Shown piece after piece: positions 26,356 to 35,700 of a stretch of DNA of 64,000 bases (the stretch's first letter is position 1; each line of letters opens with the position of its first letter). The stretch is from the NCBI RefSeq assembly GCF_900454025.1, contig NZ_UGQM01000001.1:2232001-2296000 (forward strand), read 5' to 3'. This DNA is from Mycolicibacterium gilvum. Lineage in GTDB: Bacteria > Actinomycetota > Actinomycetes > Mycobacteriales > Mycobacteriaceae. Position numbers and translations under genes: made by a program. The notes under the pieces were generated by a model, which was not told the DNA's origin, did not search any database, and saw nothing but the letters and a program-made list of their open reading frames with translations.

Positions 26356-27594
26356 ATGATGTACGTGCTTGGCGTGACGCTGTTTGCGCTCGCCATTCTG
26401 GTGTCGGTCGCGCTGCACGAATGCGGCCACATGTGGGTGGCGCGCGCCACAGGCATGAAGGTGCGCCGTTACTTCGTCGGCTTCGGGCCCACGCTGTGGT
26501 CCACCCGCCGCCCGAACAAGCTGGGGGAGACCGAGTACGGCATCAAGGCCGTGCCCCTCGGCGGCTTCTGTGACATCGCGGGCATGACGGCGGTCGAGGA
26601 ACTCGACCCCGCCGACCGGCCGTACGCGATGTACAGGCAGAAGACGTGGAAGCGGGTGGCGGTGCTTTTCGCCGGGCCCGCGATGAACTTCATCATCGGC
26701 CTGGTCCTGATCTACGGCATCGCGATCGTGTGGGGGCTGCCCAACATCACCGCCCCGACCACCGCCGTCGTCGGTGAGACGTCCTGCATCAAATCCGAAG
26801 TGACACAAGGGGAGTTGGGTGACTGTGTCGCCAACAGCCCGGCGGCCGCTGCCGGCATCGAGGCCGGCGACGTCATCGTCAGGGTGGGCGACACCGAGGT
26901 CCCGACGTTCGACGCTCTCGTCGAGGCGGTGCGACAGGAGAGCGGTCCCACCGTCCTGACCGTGCAGCGCGACGAGAACGGCCAGGTCCGGGAGTTCACC
27001 ACCACCGTCGATGTCACCCCGAGCCAGCGCTACGTCGCCGGCGAGGACGGCGGACCCGCGGTGCCGGTCGATGTCGGCAGCATCGGCGTCACGGCCGCGC
27101 AGTTCGGGCCGACCCAGTACAACGCGTTCACCGCGGTGCCGGGGACCTTCGTGTTCACCAAGGACCTCGCCGTCGAACTGGGCAAGGCCGTCGTCAAGAT
27201 CCCGACCAAGATCGGGGCGCTGGTCGACTCGATCAGCGGCGGAGAGCGCGATCCCGAGACGCCGATCAGCGTCGTCGGCGCATCCCGGATCGGCGGCGAG
27301 ACCGTCGAGGCCGGCATCTGGGTGGCGTTCTGGTTCTTCCTCGCGCAGCTCAACTTCGTGCTCGGCGGCATCAACCTGGTGCCGCTGCTGCCGCTCGACG
27401 GCGGACACATCTCCATCGCGCTGTACGAGAAGGTCCGCAACAAGATCCGGGAGGCGCGCGGCAAAGTGGCCGCCGCACCCGTCAACTACCTCAAGCTGAT
27501 GCCCCTGACCTATGTCGTGATCATCGTGATGGTCGGCTTCACCTTGCTCACCGTGACAGCAGACGTGGTCAACCCGATCACGCTGTTTCAATAA
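26356..27594 (+). CDS. rip1: Site-2 membrane metalloprotease Rip1 (RseP-like)
   Basis: 412 residues. The zinc motif HECGH (residues 22-26) lies in the first membrane helix; a second conserved zinc motif [10 protein letters not shown] is near residue 343. A PDZ domain (about 125-220) separates the helices, with [21 protein letters not shown] visible. In M. tuberculosis Rip1 cleaves anti-sigma factors within the membrane (RskA among them), which links it functionally to the SigK-type promoter upstream. The start is the ATG at 26356 or the next codon, also ATG. Cotranscribed with dxr and ispG. Confidence 0.96.
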   Translation: MMYVLGVTLFALAILVSVALHECGHMWVARATGMKVRRYFVGFGPTLWSTRRPNKLGETEYGIKAVPLGGFCDIAGMTAVEELDPADRPYAMYRQKTWKRVAVLFAGPAMNFIIGLVLIYGIAIVWGLPNITAPTTAVVGETSCIKSEVTQGELGDCVANSPAAAAGIEAGDVIVRVGDTEVPTFDALVEAVRQESGPTVLTVQRDENGQVREFTTTVDVTPSQRYVAGEDGGPAVPVDVGSIGVTAAQFGPTQYNAFTAVPGTFVFTKDLAVELGKAVVKIPTKIGALVDSISGGERDPETPISVVGASRIGGETVEAGIWVAFWFFLAQLNFVLGGINLVPLLPLDGGHISIALYEKVRNKIREARGKVAAAPVNYLKLMPLTYVVIIVMVGFTLLTVTADVVNPITLFQ

Positions 27595-27639
27595 AGACGT
27601 GGTTCCAACGATCACTAGGTTCCAGTAGGAGAATCAATC

Positions 27640-28815
27640 GTGACCTCCACCGCCGGCGTCGGGCTCGGGATGCCCGCACCGCCGCCCCCCGTTCTCGCAC
27701 CCCGCCGCAAGACCCGCCAGCTGATGGTCGGCGACGTCGGCGTCGGCAGCGACCACCCGATCGCGGTGCAGTCGATGTGCACCACCAAGACCCACGACAT
27801 CAACGCGACGCTGCAGCAGATCGCCGAGCTCACCGCCTCGGGCTGCGACATCGTGCGGGTGGCCTGCCCGCGCCAGGAGGACGCCGACGCGCTGCCGGCG
27901 ATCGCGAAGAAGGCGAACATCCCGGTGATCGCCGACATCCATTTCCAGCCGAAGTACATCTTCGCCGCGATCGACGCGGGATGCGCGGCGGTGCGGGTCA
28001 ACCCCGGCAACATCAAGGAGTTCGACGGCAGGGTCAAGGAGGTCGCGAAGGCCGCCGGAGATGCAGGCATCCCGATCCGCATCGGGGTCAACGCCGGCTC
28101 GCTGGATCCCCGGATCCTGAAGAAGTACGGCAAGGCCACCCCGGAGGCACTCGTCGAATCGGCGATGTGGGAGGCGTCGCTGTTCGAGGAGCACGGCTTC
28201 GGCGACATCAAGATCAGCGTGAAGCACAACGACCCGGTCATCATGGTCGCCGCCTACGAACAGCTCGCTGCGCAGTGCGACTATCCGCTGCACCTCGGCG
28301 TCACCGAGGCGGGTCCGGCGTTCCAGGGCACCATCAAGTCGGCGGTCGCATTCGGCGCGCTGCTGAGCAAGGGCATCGGCGACACCATCCGGGTGTCGCT
28401 GTCAGCGCCGCCGGCCGAGGAGGTCAAGGTCGGCAACCAGATCCTGGAGTCGCTGAACCTGCGGCCGCGCGGTCTGGAGATCGTGTCGTGCCCGTCATGC
28501 GGGCGCGCGCAGGTCGACGTCTACACCCTGGCCAACGAGGTGACCGCGGGCCTGGAAGGCCTCGAGGTGCCGTTGCGGGTCGCGGTGATGGGGTGCGTGG
28601 TCAACGGACCCGGTGAGGCCCGGGAAGCGGATCTCGGGGTGGCCTCCGGTAACGGCAAAGGTCAGATCTTCGTCAAGGGCGAGGTCATCAAGACCGTGCC
28701 CGAGGCTCTCATCGTCGAGACGTTGATCGAAGAGGCGATGCGGCTCGCCGCCGACATGGACACCACGCCAGGTTCCGAGGAAGCCTCCGGTTCGCCCGTT
28801 GTGACCGTAAGCTGA
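27640..28815 (+). CDS. ispG: (E)-4-hydroxy-3-methylbut-2-enyl-diphosphate synthase
   Basis: 391 residues from a GTG preceded by TAGGAGAA. It makes HMBPP from methylerythritol cyclodiphosphate, the step before the last in the non-mevalonate pathway, and needs a 4Fe-4S cluster. The N-terminal TIM barrel shows [11 protein letters not shown] and [14 protein letters not shown]; cluster Cys are in [11 protein letters not shown] (near residue 285) and [12 protein letters not shown] (near 320). Third gene of the dxr-rip1-ispG operon. Confidence 0.97.
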   Translation: MTSTAGVGLGMPAPPPPVLAPRRKTRQLMVGDVGVGSDHPIAVQSMCTTKTHDINATLQQIAELTASGCDIVRVACPRQEDADALPAIAKKANIPVIADIHFQPKYIFAAIDAGCAAVRVNPGNIKEFDGRVKEVAKAAGDAGIPIRIGVNAGSLDPRILKKYGKATPEALVESAMWEASLFEEHGFGDIKISVKHNDPVIMVAAYEQLAAQCDYPLHLGVTEAGPAFQGTIKSAVAFGALLSKGIGDTIRVSLSAPPAEEVKVGNQILESLNLRPRGLEIVSCPSCGRAQVDVYTLANEVTAGLEGLEVPLRVAVMGCVVNGPGEAREADLGVASGNGKGQIFVKGEVIKTVPEALIVETLIEEAMRLAADMDTTPGSEEASGSPVVTVS

Positions 28816-28870
28816 ACCCGACCCCAGGGGGTGGGGTCGCCCTGTCGGGTCAGTCGCAGAAAGAACGCAG

Positions 28871-29725
28871 ATGTCGGCTCCTCCGCTTTTCCGCCTCGTT
28901 GACGAGCGAAGAGTGTCGGTGGTTCGCGACATCCAGGCGGTTCGACAGGTTCTCGACGACGATCCGGTCGCATCCTGCATGGTCGCCAGCCGCGTCGCCG
29001 AACACGGCATCGACCCCGCCGCCATCGGCGGTGAGCTGTGGACCCGGCGACGCGCCAACGAGTCCCTGTGCTTTGCCGGCGCCAACCTCATCCCGCTGCG
29101 CGGCGGCGCGGGCGACCTGAACGCGTTCGCCGACAAGGCGATGAGCAGCGTCCGCCGGTGTTCCTCACTGGTCGGTCGCGCCGAACTCGTGCTGCCGATG
29201 TGGCAAAGGCTCGAACCCGTCTGGGGCCCCGCGCGCGACGTGCGCGCCCATCAACCGCTGATGGCGCTGAACACCGCGCCGTCCTGTCCGACGGACCCCG
29301 CCGTCCGGCCGGTGCGCATGGAGGAACTCGACGCGTACCTCGTCGCGGCCATCGACATGTTCATCGGAGAGGTCGGGATCGACCCGCGTCTGGGGGACGG
29401 TGGCCGCGGCTACCGCCGACGGGTGGCGGGGCTGATCGCCGCCGGACGCGCCTGGGCCCGCTTCGAACGTGGCGAGGTGGTGTACAAGGCGGAGGTGGGT
29501 TCGCAGTCGCCGGCGGTGGGCCAGATCCAGGGGGTGTGGGTGCATCCCGAGCGGCGGGGCTGCGGGCTTGGCACGGCCGGCACCGCCTCGGTGGCCGCCG
29601 CCGTCGTGGGCGCGGGCCGCATCGCCAGTCTCTACGTCAACAGCTTCAACACCGTGGCCAGGGCGACCTACGCGCGCATCGGATTCACCGAGATCGCGTC
29701 CTTCGCGACCGTCCTGCTCGACTGA
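28871..29725 (+). CDS. GNAT acetyltransferase with N-terminal DUF4081 (Rv2867c-like)
   Basis: 284 residues. The N-terminal half (about 1-140) resembles DUF4081, and the C-terminal half is a GNAT domain with the acetyl-CoA loop VWVHPERRGCGLGTAG (R-x-x-G-x-G/A variant) near residue 217 and SLYVNSFNTVARATYARIGF near 255. The order matches Rv2867c directly after ispG. The acceptor molecule is unknown. It lies 55 bases after ispG and may read through from the isoprenoid operon. Confidence 0.9.
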   Translation: MSAPPLFRLVDERRVSVVRDIQAVRQVLDDDPVASCMVASRVAEHGIDPAAIGGELWTRRRANESLCFAGANLIPLRGGAGDLNAFADKAMSSVRRCSSLVGRAELVLPMWQRLEPVWGPARDVRAHQPLMALNTAPSCPTDPAVRPVRMEELDAYLVAAIDMFIGEVGIDPRLGDGGRGYRRRVAGLIAAGRAWARFERGEVVYKAEVGSQSPAVGQIQGVWVHPERRGCGLGTAGTASVAAAVVGAGRIASLYVNSFNTVARATYARIGFTEIASFATVLLD

Positions 29726-29750
29726 GCCCCGCGCCGCCTACTCTCCAGAC

Positions 29751-30413
29751 ATGACGGAGCACGATTCGACCGCGACACGTCGGGAGATCGCCGACGCGAT
29801 GATGAAGGCGCTCGACCGACGCCATGAGCTCCTCGACGCGGTCGTCGCCTCCGAGGACTACGACGCGGCGATCGAGGCGATCGCCGACCTTCTCGACGCG
29901 TCCGCCGAGGCCTCCGAGGCCGTGCTGCGGTTGTCGTTCGACCGGCTGACCAAGGTGTCGCGGCGCCGCATCGCCGCCGAGTTGGAGAACCTCAACAGCA
30001 AGGTGCTGACCTTCGCGTCCTCCGAGCAGACGCCGGGTTCTGCGCGCCGGCTCATGCTGAGGCCGTTCTCCGCTGCCCACGACCGGGACGTCTTCGCCGA
30101 GCGCACCGCCGATGTACGCTCGGCCGGCGACGGGACCGCTGCTCCCGCAGGCGATCTCGGGGATGAGATCCGCGCGGCGGTGACACGGATGGCCGCCGAG
30201 GAGGCGGTGTGGCTGGTGGCCGAGGTCGGCTCGACCAAGGTCGGCATGGTCTTCGGCGAACTGGCCGACGGTGAGGTCGACGTCCGGATCTGGATTCACC
30301 CCGCGCACCGCAAGCACGGCTTCGGCACGGCAGCCCTGCGCGCGTCGCGCTCGGAGATGGCGGCCTACTTCCCGGCCGTGCCGCTGGTCGTGCGGGCACC
30401 CGCCGCGGGCTGA
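29751..30413 (+). CDS. GNAT-like protein with gyrase A-like helical N-terminus
   Basis: 220 residues. The N-terminus (about 8-85) is all helix and reads like the coiled/tower region of gyrase or topoisomerase IV subunit A: ALDRRHELLDAVVASEDYD, then AVLRLSFDRLTKVSRRRI, then AELENLNSKV. In GyrA this pattern is LxxLxRLT...I..E...L. The C-terminus (about 100-215) looks like a short GNAT domain with IWIHPAHRKHGFGTAALR (acetyl-CoA loop). This combination is unusual. It is 25 bases downstream of the preceding GNAT gene. The helix resemblance is by eye and may reflect only a generic helical repeat. Confidence 0.72.
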   Translation: MTEHDSTATRREIADAMMKALDRRHELLDAVVASEDYDAAIEAIADLLDASAEASEAVLRLSFDRLTKVSRRRIAAELENLNSKVLTFASSEQTPGSARRLMLRPFSAAHDRDVFAERTADVRSAGDGTAAPAGDLGDEIRAAVTRMAAEEAVWLVAEVGSTKVGMVFGELADGEVDVRIWIHPAHRKHGFGTAALRASRSEMAAYFPAVPLVVRAPAAG

Positions 30414-30458
30414 CGATCCCGCCCCACCCCCCGCCGAAATTGTATTCCACGGGCGATG

Positions 30459-31463
30459 TCAAGCTGCTTGGAGTCGGTCGGGGTCGTTTTCGGTGGGGAG
30501 GTTGATGCCGACGACGGGGCTGGGGCTTTTGGTTCGTGGACGGTTGCGGAACCGTTCGGGGTGAGCGTCGTAGTAGGCCTGTAGGGCGGTGTCTCGTCGG
30601 TCCCAGAGCTGCGCCCACGTGCCGTCGTGGACGGAGTCTGGGGTGAACAGTTCGACGCCGCTGTGGCGGTGATGCTGGTTGTACCAGGACACGTAGGCGC
30701 TCACCCAGGCGCGGGCGGAGTCAAGATCTGTGAAGACACCGGGATAGTTCGGTCGGTACTTCATCGTGCGGAACTCCGATTCGGAGAACGGGTTGTCATT
30801 GCTGACCCGGGGCCGGTTATGGGTTTGGCCAATCTTGAGACCGGCCAGGAGGTCTTTGAGGACCGTCGAGCGCATCGCCGGCCCGGAATCGGCGTGCACG
30901 ACCGCGGGGAGGCCGTGCCCGGCGAACGCGGCTTCGAACATGTCCACGGCGAGGTCGTCGCATTCCCGTTCCTCCACGCGCCAGCCCACGATCTTGCGGG
31001 AGTAGATGTCAAGGATCGAGTACGCCTTGAACGCCACACCGCGCCACGGGCTGCGCAGGTCGGTGATGTCCCAACTCCAGATCTGTTGTGGTCCTGTCGC
31101 TTTGAGTACCGGCGCCTGCCGGGGCGTCTTGCTCGTCGAGCGGGTCGGTGCGACTGGGCGCGCACTTTGGTCCTCGATCGCGGCGGCGATCCGCCACCAG
31201 GAACGCCGCGAGGCCAACATCACGCCCTCGTCCCAGCTGGCGGCGAACGCATGGTCCACCGAGCTGCCCGCCTCCCAGCCGGCGAGGATCTTGTCTCGGA
31301 TCACTGCCCGGTCGGCCTCATCGATGCGCGATGGGTAAGCCCGATGCTTCTGCGGCAGCGGGTCGCTGACCGGCGGGCGCGGGTTGGTCCGGTAATGCCA
31401 CGTCGAACGCGACAGATCGATCATCGCCAGCGCCTGACGTTGCGAACCGATCGCCGCGGTCAA
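30459..31463 (-). CDS. IS3-family transposase orfB
   Basis: 334 residues. The rve-type integrase core carries the DDE triad: Asp in WSWDITDL near residue 130, Asp in VHADSG near 192, Glu in NPFSESEFRTMKYRP near 228. The N-terminal segment RSTWHYRTNPRP resembles the helix-turn-helix/HTH_21 region of IS3 OrfB. The first codon is a TTG at 31463 overlapping the orfA stop (TTGA), so it is made by reinitiation or by frameshift from orfA. Apparently intact. Confidence 0.93.
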   Translation of the reverse strand: MTAAIGSQRQALAMIDLSRSTWHYRTNPRPPVSDPLPQKHRAYPSRIDEADRAVIRDKILAGWEAGSSVDHAFAASWDEGVMLASRRSWWRIAAAIEDQSARPVAPTRSTSKTPRQAPVLKATGPQQIWSWDITDLRSPWRGVAFKAYSILDIYSRKIVGWRVEERECDDLAVDMFEAAFAGHGLPAVVHADSGPAMRSTVLKDLLAGLKIGQTHNRPRVSNDNPFSESEFRTMKYRPNYPGVFTDLDSARAWVSAYVSWYNQHHRHSGVELFTPDSVHDGTWAQLWDRRDTALQAYYDAHPERFRNRPRTKSPSPVVGINLPTENDPDRLQAA

Positions 31464-31900
31464 CTCGGTGACAAGTCCGTTCTCGGCGTCGATGAATCGT
31501 CGAGATCGTGGATCGTCGGGGCTGCGTCGGGCTCGTGCGCGCTCATCGTGTGCAAGAGCCCGATAGCTTTTCCCAAAGCCTCGTTGGTTGCCTCGAGCTC
31601 GCGAACTCGCTCTCGTAGCTGAGCGAGTTCGGCCTCGTCGCGGTCCTGCCTGGCTGCATCAACTTTGGCCAACGCTTTGCGCAGCGCCGGGGGAACTGTC
31701 ATCTCACTACCTTCTCGCGGAATCAGGCCACGGTCGAGGTCACCGCTAAACACTGCGGCCTGCCACCGTCTGAACTGACCGCCAGAGACCCCTGAAGCAG
31801 CAAGCCACGACCCCTTCTGCCCATGAGGCACCCGCTGATACTCGACAACGAACTCACGAATCTCGGCGATACTGAACCCTGCACTGATCGACACACTCAT
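31460..31900 (-). CDS. IS3-family transposase orfA
   Basis: 146 residues from the ATG at 31900, preceded by AAGGGG. It has the DNA-binding helix-turn-helix of OrfA proteins (FSIAEIREFVVEYQRV, then GSWLAASGVSGGQFRRWQAAV, about residues 8-50) and a long leucine-zipper-like helix (RDEAELAQLRERVRELEATN) near the C-terminus. It recognises IS ends and partners with OrfB. The stop overlaps the orfB start by four bases. Confidence 0.9.
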   Translation of the reverse strand: MSVSISAGFSIAEIREFVVEYQRVPHGQKGSWLAASGVSGGQFRRWQAAVFSGDLDRGLIPREGSEMTVPPALRKALAKVDAARQDRDEAELAQLRERVRELEATNEALGKAIGLLHTMSAHEPDAAPTIHDLDDSSTPRTDLSPS

Positions 31901-32068
31901 CCCCTTCGCACTGACTCCCACTGACTCACAACGAGCGTGGCAAAGAGGGCCAGCAGGACTTTTGCGAGTGCGGGCCTGCCGGAATGCAATTTCGGCGGAG
32001 GATTGGGGGTACCGGAGCGCGGTGTGCCTCCCCACGGTTGAGGTCTCAGCTTCGTAACATCAGTCGCA

Positions 32069-33883
32069 ATGGCATCACTGTTCACATCAGTCACACGCGC
32101 GGCGGCGCTGGCGTCGGCCGCGGCGCTCGTCGTCACCCTCGGCGCCTGCACCCCGCGCCCCAACGGACCCGAACCCACCGCCGAGGAGTTCTTCGAGGCG
32201 CTCGCGACCGGGGACACCGGCGCGGCGGCGCAGCTCGCCGACGACCCCGAGGGGGCGCGCGCCGCGCTCAACGAGGCGTGGGCCGGTCTGCAGGCCACCG
32301 GTCTGCAGGCCCAGATCCTGAGCTCCAAGTACGCCGAGGACACCGGCAGCGTCACCTACCGCTACACCTGGCACCTGCCCAAGGACCGCACGTGGACCTA
32401 CGACGGCCAGCTGAACCTGGTTCGCGACGAAGGCCGCTGGGAGGTGCGGTGGAGCGCCACCGGCCTGCACCCGAGGCTGGGGGAGAACCAGACGTTCGCG
32501 TTGCGCGCCGAAGCGCCGCCGCGGGCATCGGTCCACGAGCGCACCGGCACGAATGTCCTGGTGCCCGGATACCGGTACCACTTCGCCCTGGACGCCAAGG
32601 CCGCCGGCGCCGACCTGATGGCCACGGCGCGCACCGTCGCCGGTGATCTGCACCGTTTCGACAACACCCTCGACCCGCAGCGGCTCGCCGAGCTCGCCAG
32701 CTCGACCAGGGGTGCGCTGAGCCTGATCACGCTGAACCAGGCCGATCACGATGCGGTGGCGCCCGCGCTGCGCTCGCTGCCCGGTGTGGTGATCACGCCC
32801 CAGCCCGAGATGGTGCCGACCGACCCGACCTTCGCGCCCGCGGTGGTCAACGAGGTGAAGAGGAACGTCGCCGAGGACCTCGACGGTGACCCGGGGTGGC
32901 GTGTCGTCACGGTGAACCAGAACGGCGTCGACGTCGACGTCCTGAACGAGGTGGCCGGGACGCCGGCGCCGTCGGTGAGCATCAGCCTGGACCGGTCGGT
33001 GCAGACCGCGGCACAGAACGCCGTCAACATCACCGGCAAGCAGGCGATGATCGTCGTCATCAAACCGTCCACCGGTGAGATCCTCGCCGTGGCCCAGAAC
33101 GCCGCGGCCGATCGCGAGGGACCGTTGGCCACGATGGGGCTCTACCCACCCGGGTCGACGTTCAAGATCGTCACCGCCGGCGCCGCGATCGAGCGTCAGA
33201 TGGCAACGCCCAACACGCTTCTCGGTTGCCCCGGCCGGATGGACATCGGGCACCGCACGGTGCCGAACTACGGTGGCTTCGACCTCGGCACGGTGCCGAT
33301 GTCGCGGGCGTTCGCAAGCTCGTGCAACACCACGTTCGCCGAACTCGCCAGCAGGATGCCGCCGCGTGGTCTGACCGAGGCCGCGTCGCAGTACGGCATC
33401 GGGCTCGACTACGACATCCCCGGACTGTCCACGGTCAGCGGATCGGTGCCGCCGACCGTCAACCTGACCGAACGCACCGAGGACGGCTTCGGTCAGGGCA
33501 AGGTTCTCGCCAGTCCGTTCGGGATGGCGCTGGCGGCCGCGACGGTGGCGGCCGGTCACACCCCGGTGCCCCAACTCATCGCGGGCCGCGAGACCGCGGT
33601 CACCGGTGCGCAGCAACAGATCCCGCAGGACGTGGTGGAAGGCCTTCGCCCGATGATGCGGCTGGTGGTCACCAACGGCAGCGCCAAGGATTTGGCCGGA
33701 AGCGGCGACGTGCGCGGCAAGACCGGCGAGGCCGAGTTCGCCGGCGGTTCGCACTCCTGGTTCACCGGTTACCGCGGCGACATGGCGTTCTCGGCGCTGA
33801 TCGTCGGCGGCGGCAGTTCGGAGTACGCGGTCCGGATGCTCAAGGGCATGCTGGACTCACTCCCGCCGGATTACCAGGCGTAG
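32069..33883 (+). CDS. Penicillin-binding lipoprotein (Rv2864c-like transpeptidase)
   Basis: 604 residues. The N-terminal signal has a lipobox TLGAC (Cys near residue 28), then an NTF2-like MecA_N-type domain (about 40-150), a dimerisation region and a transpeptidase domain with all three active motifs: STFK near 362, SSCN near 416 and KTGE near 550. It cross-links peptidoglycan outside the membrane. The order matches Rv2864c, but the IS3 element lies just upstream and could affect its promoter; 119 bases separate the IS end from the ATG. Confidence 0.95.
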   Translation: MASLFTSVTRAAALASAAALVVTLGACTPRPNGPEPTAEEFFEALATGDTGAAAQLADDPEGARAALNEAWAGLQATGLQAQILSSKYAEDTGSVTYRYTWHLPKDRTWTYDGQLNLVRDEGRWEVRWSATGLHPRLGENQTFALRAEAPPRASVHERTGTNVLVPGYRYHFALDAKAAGADLMATARTVAGDLHRFDNTLDPQRLAELASSTRGALSLITLNQADHDAVAPALRSLPGVVITPQPEMVPTDPTFAPAVVNEVKRNVAEDLDGDPGWRVVTVNQNGVDVDVLNEVAGTPAPSVSISLDRSVQTAAQNAVNITGKQAMIVVIKPSTGEILAVAQNAAADREGPLATMGLYPPGSTFKIVTAGAAIERQMATPNTLLGCPGRMDIGHRTVPNYGGFDLGTVPMSRAFASSCNTTFAELASRMPPRGLTEAASQYGIGLDYDIPGLSTVSGSVPPTVNLTERTEDGFGQGKVLASPFGMALAAATVAAGHTPVPQLIAGRETAVTGAQQQIPQDVVEGLRPMMRLVVTNGSAKDLAGSGDVRGKTGEAEFAGGSHSWFTGYRGDMAFSALIVGGGSSEYAVRMLKGMLDSLPPDYQA

Positions 33884-33923
33884 CCCGGAGGGCGGTGCGC
33901 GCCGGGGGTACCGTGGAAACGCC

Positions 33924-34526
33924 ATGACCGACATCAACCACGGCCGATCCCTCGAACCCGTCGAGATGAGGATCTCCGACGCCGACCGCAACGGCACCCT
34001 GCGCCGGCTGCACAACGCCGTCGCCCTCGGGCTGATCGACATCGGCGAGTTCGAGGAACGTTCGGCGATGGTGTCGCAGGCGCGGCAGCGGTCCGAGCTC
34101 GACGCCCTCGTCGGGGATCTGCCCGGCCCCGGCGCGATCGTGACCTCGGCCGCGGACCGGGTCGAACTGCGCGGCGTGCTGGGCTCGCTGAAACGGCAGG
34201 GGGAGTGGGTGGTGCCGTCGCGGCTGGCGCTGCACCGGCGAATGGGGTCGGTAGACCTCGACCTGACCCGGGCGCGCTTCGCCGGTCCGATCGTCGTGAT
34301 CGAGCTCGACATGAGGTTCGGCGGGCTGGATCTGCGGCTGCCCGACGGCGCGAGCGCGTCCATCGACGATGTCGAGGTCAACGTCGGCAGCGCCCACGAC
34401 CACCGCAGAGACGCACCGGCGGAAGGCAATCCGCACGTAATCCTCACCGGCAAGGTGGTGTGCGGCTCGGTCGACATCCGGGGACCGCGAAAGTCGTGGC
34501 GCCCGGGGCTGTTCCGCGCTACCTGA
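33924..34526 (+). CDS. DUF1707 domain protein
   Basis: 200 residues. Residues 13-65 are DUF1707 (MRISDADRNGTLRRLHNA, then GLIDIGEFEERSAMVSQARQRSEL), a SHOCT-like helical segment common in actinobacteria. The remainder is beta-rich with a short repeated pattern (GSVDLDL, GGLDLRL, GSVDIRG), resembling the cell-wall-active antibiotic response (LiaF-like) beta-helix. Neither a membrane segment nor a catalytic motif is seen. It is 40 bases downstream of the penicillin-binding protein. Its end overlaps the end of the sulfotransferase gene by 8 bases. Confidence 0.85.
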   Translation: MTDINHGRSLEPVEMRISDADRNGTLRRLHNAVALGLIDIGEFEERSAMVSQARQRSELDALVGDLPGPGAIVTSAADRVELRGVLGSLKRQGEWVVPSRLALHRRMGSVDLDLTRARFAGPIVVIELDMRFGGLDLRLPDGASASIDDVEVNVGSAHDHRRDAPAEGNPHVILTGKVVCGSVDIRGPRKSWRPGLFRAT

Positions 34527-35700
34527 GCACTTCGTCGGGAACGCCGAAGCGCTCCTGGTAGGTGCGCACCTGCGCGCGGACCTCCGCGGCGTCCAGACCG
34601 GTGTCGGCCCAGCGATAGCGGTCGCCCGCGTGGTCTCCGGGATGGGCGGCCAGAAAGTCCCGCATCCGCTGTTCGGCGACCGGCTCGAGCTCGCGCCCCA
34701 GTCGGGCGTACAGTGCGCGGATCGTCTCGAACGGGTCGCGCATGAAGTCCCGGAAATGCACGTCGACGATCTGGTTCGCCGCCGGCACCCCGGAATCACG
34801 AAGTCGCACCGCGTATTCGAGCCCGGCGACGATCTGCTCGCGCGACTGTGCCGCACACTCGGGAATCGACGAGTCGTCGGAGGCCAACCTGCGCAGGTGG
34901 TGCAGCAGCGCGCTGATCGACGCGATCACGTTCAGTGGATCGCGGTGTGTCTGCACGATCAGCGCATCCGGATACTCGGCGAGCAACGCCTCGAGTTGCC
35001 ACAGGTGGGCCGGCGACTTCAGCAGCCACTGGCAGGACGGCCCGCCGACACCGGACTGCAGGTGCTGCAGGAACATACGGTGATACCGATAGGCCGGACC
35101 GTGATCGGCCTTGTAGAGCAGCCACCGGTAGTAGTCGGGCATCCGGTATTGCGTCGGGTAGATCATCGAGCAGAACTGGCCGGCGACGATCCGCACGCAT
35201 TCCTGGCCGACGAGCGCGCCCATCGGGTGGTGGCCCAGCAGGCCCGGCACGATCTGCTCGGACATCTCGATGCTCGCCTGCGTCTGCGCGATCCGCGGGT
35301 CGCTGGTGTAGGTGTCGAGTCGGGGGAGCGGGAACGGGTTGTCGACCTCCCAGGTCAGCGGAGGCCGCAGCGCGGGATCCTGGGCGAGCAGGTCGAACAG
35401 GATGGTCGTCCCGGTCCGTGGTTGCCCGACGATGAAGATCGGACGCGCGACCGGCGCGGCGGCGATCTCGGGATGCTGCGTGCGCCAGCCGACGATGTGA
35501 AGCCGGCTGGTCAGCGCCCGGTGGAGGTCGGCGGCCGCGATCTCGACGCCGATCTCGTTCAGGCGCGCATCGGTGGTCAACCCGTCGCAGACCAGGTCGA
35601 GGCCGTCGCGCCAGGTGTCGTCGTCCCCGAAGTCGTCGAGTCCGGTCGCCTCACAGGCCCGGACGATGAGCTGCTCGGGTGCGAATCGGTTCACGGTCAC
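34519..35700 (-). CDS. Sulfotransferase-family protein
   Basis: 393 residues from a GTG at 35700 that overlaps the previous stop (GTGA); the longer frame upstream is antisense-like and lacks support. The PAPS-binding loop is FIVGQPRTGTTILFDLLAQD near residue 93, and LIVQTHRDPLNVIASISALL near 240 is the second PAPS motif. Such genes are numerous in mycobacteria and transfer sulfate to lipids or sugars; the acceptor is unknown. It is translationally coupled to the DUF1214 gene. Confidence 0.9.
   Translation of the reverse strand: MTVNRFAPEQLIVRACEATGLDDFGDDDTWRDGLDLVCDGLTTDARLNEIGVEIAAADLHRALTSRLHIVGWRTQHPEIAAAPVARPIFIVGQPRTGTTILFDLLAQDPALRPPLTWEVDNPFPLPRLDTYTSDPRIAQTQASIEMSEQIVPGLLGHHPMGALVGQECVRIVAGQFCSMIYPTQYRMPDYYRWLLYKADHGPAYRYHRMFLQHLQSGVGGPSCQWLLKSPAHLWQLEALLAEYPDALIVQTHRDPLNVIASISALLHHLRRLASDDSSIPECAAQSREQIVAGLEYAVRLRDSGVPAANQIVDVHFRDFMRDPFETIRALYARLGRELEPVAEQRMRDFLAAHPGDHAGDRYRWADTGLDAAEVRAQVRTYQERFGVPDEVLR

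Larger units (their letters stand above)
30450..31949 (-). mobile_element. IS3-family insertion sequence, 1500 bases
   Basis: The element carries orfA and orfB on the minus strand. The ends are set by comparison with the intact palindrome at 52788: removing 30450-31949 and one copy of the duplicated CCA (30447-30449 and 31950-31952) restores it. A 3-base duplication is usual for IS3. Terminal regions are related in inverted orientation: TGTCAAGCTGCTTG starts 7 bases in on the left, TGCCACGCTCGTTG 7 bases in on the right, and both are followed by GAGTC. The exact tips beyond TG could belong to either the IS or flanking DNA. Both frames are intact. Confidence 0.8.
30431..31998. repeat. Palindromic repeat copy 1, split by the IS3 element
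   Basis: The left arm (30431-30449) is followed by the IS, then the rest of the left arm (31950-31957), a 17-base loop, and the right arm (31975-31998). With one CCA removed, the two arms pair over 24 bases with two mismatches, and the core GAAATTGTATTCCAGCAGG matches the intact copy at 52788-52851. The insertion point is inside the left arm. Confidence 0.75.
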
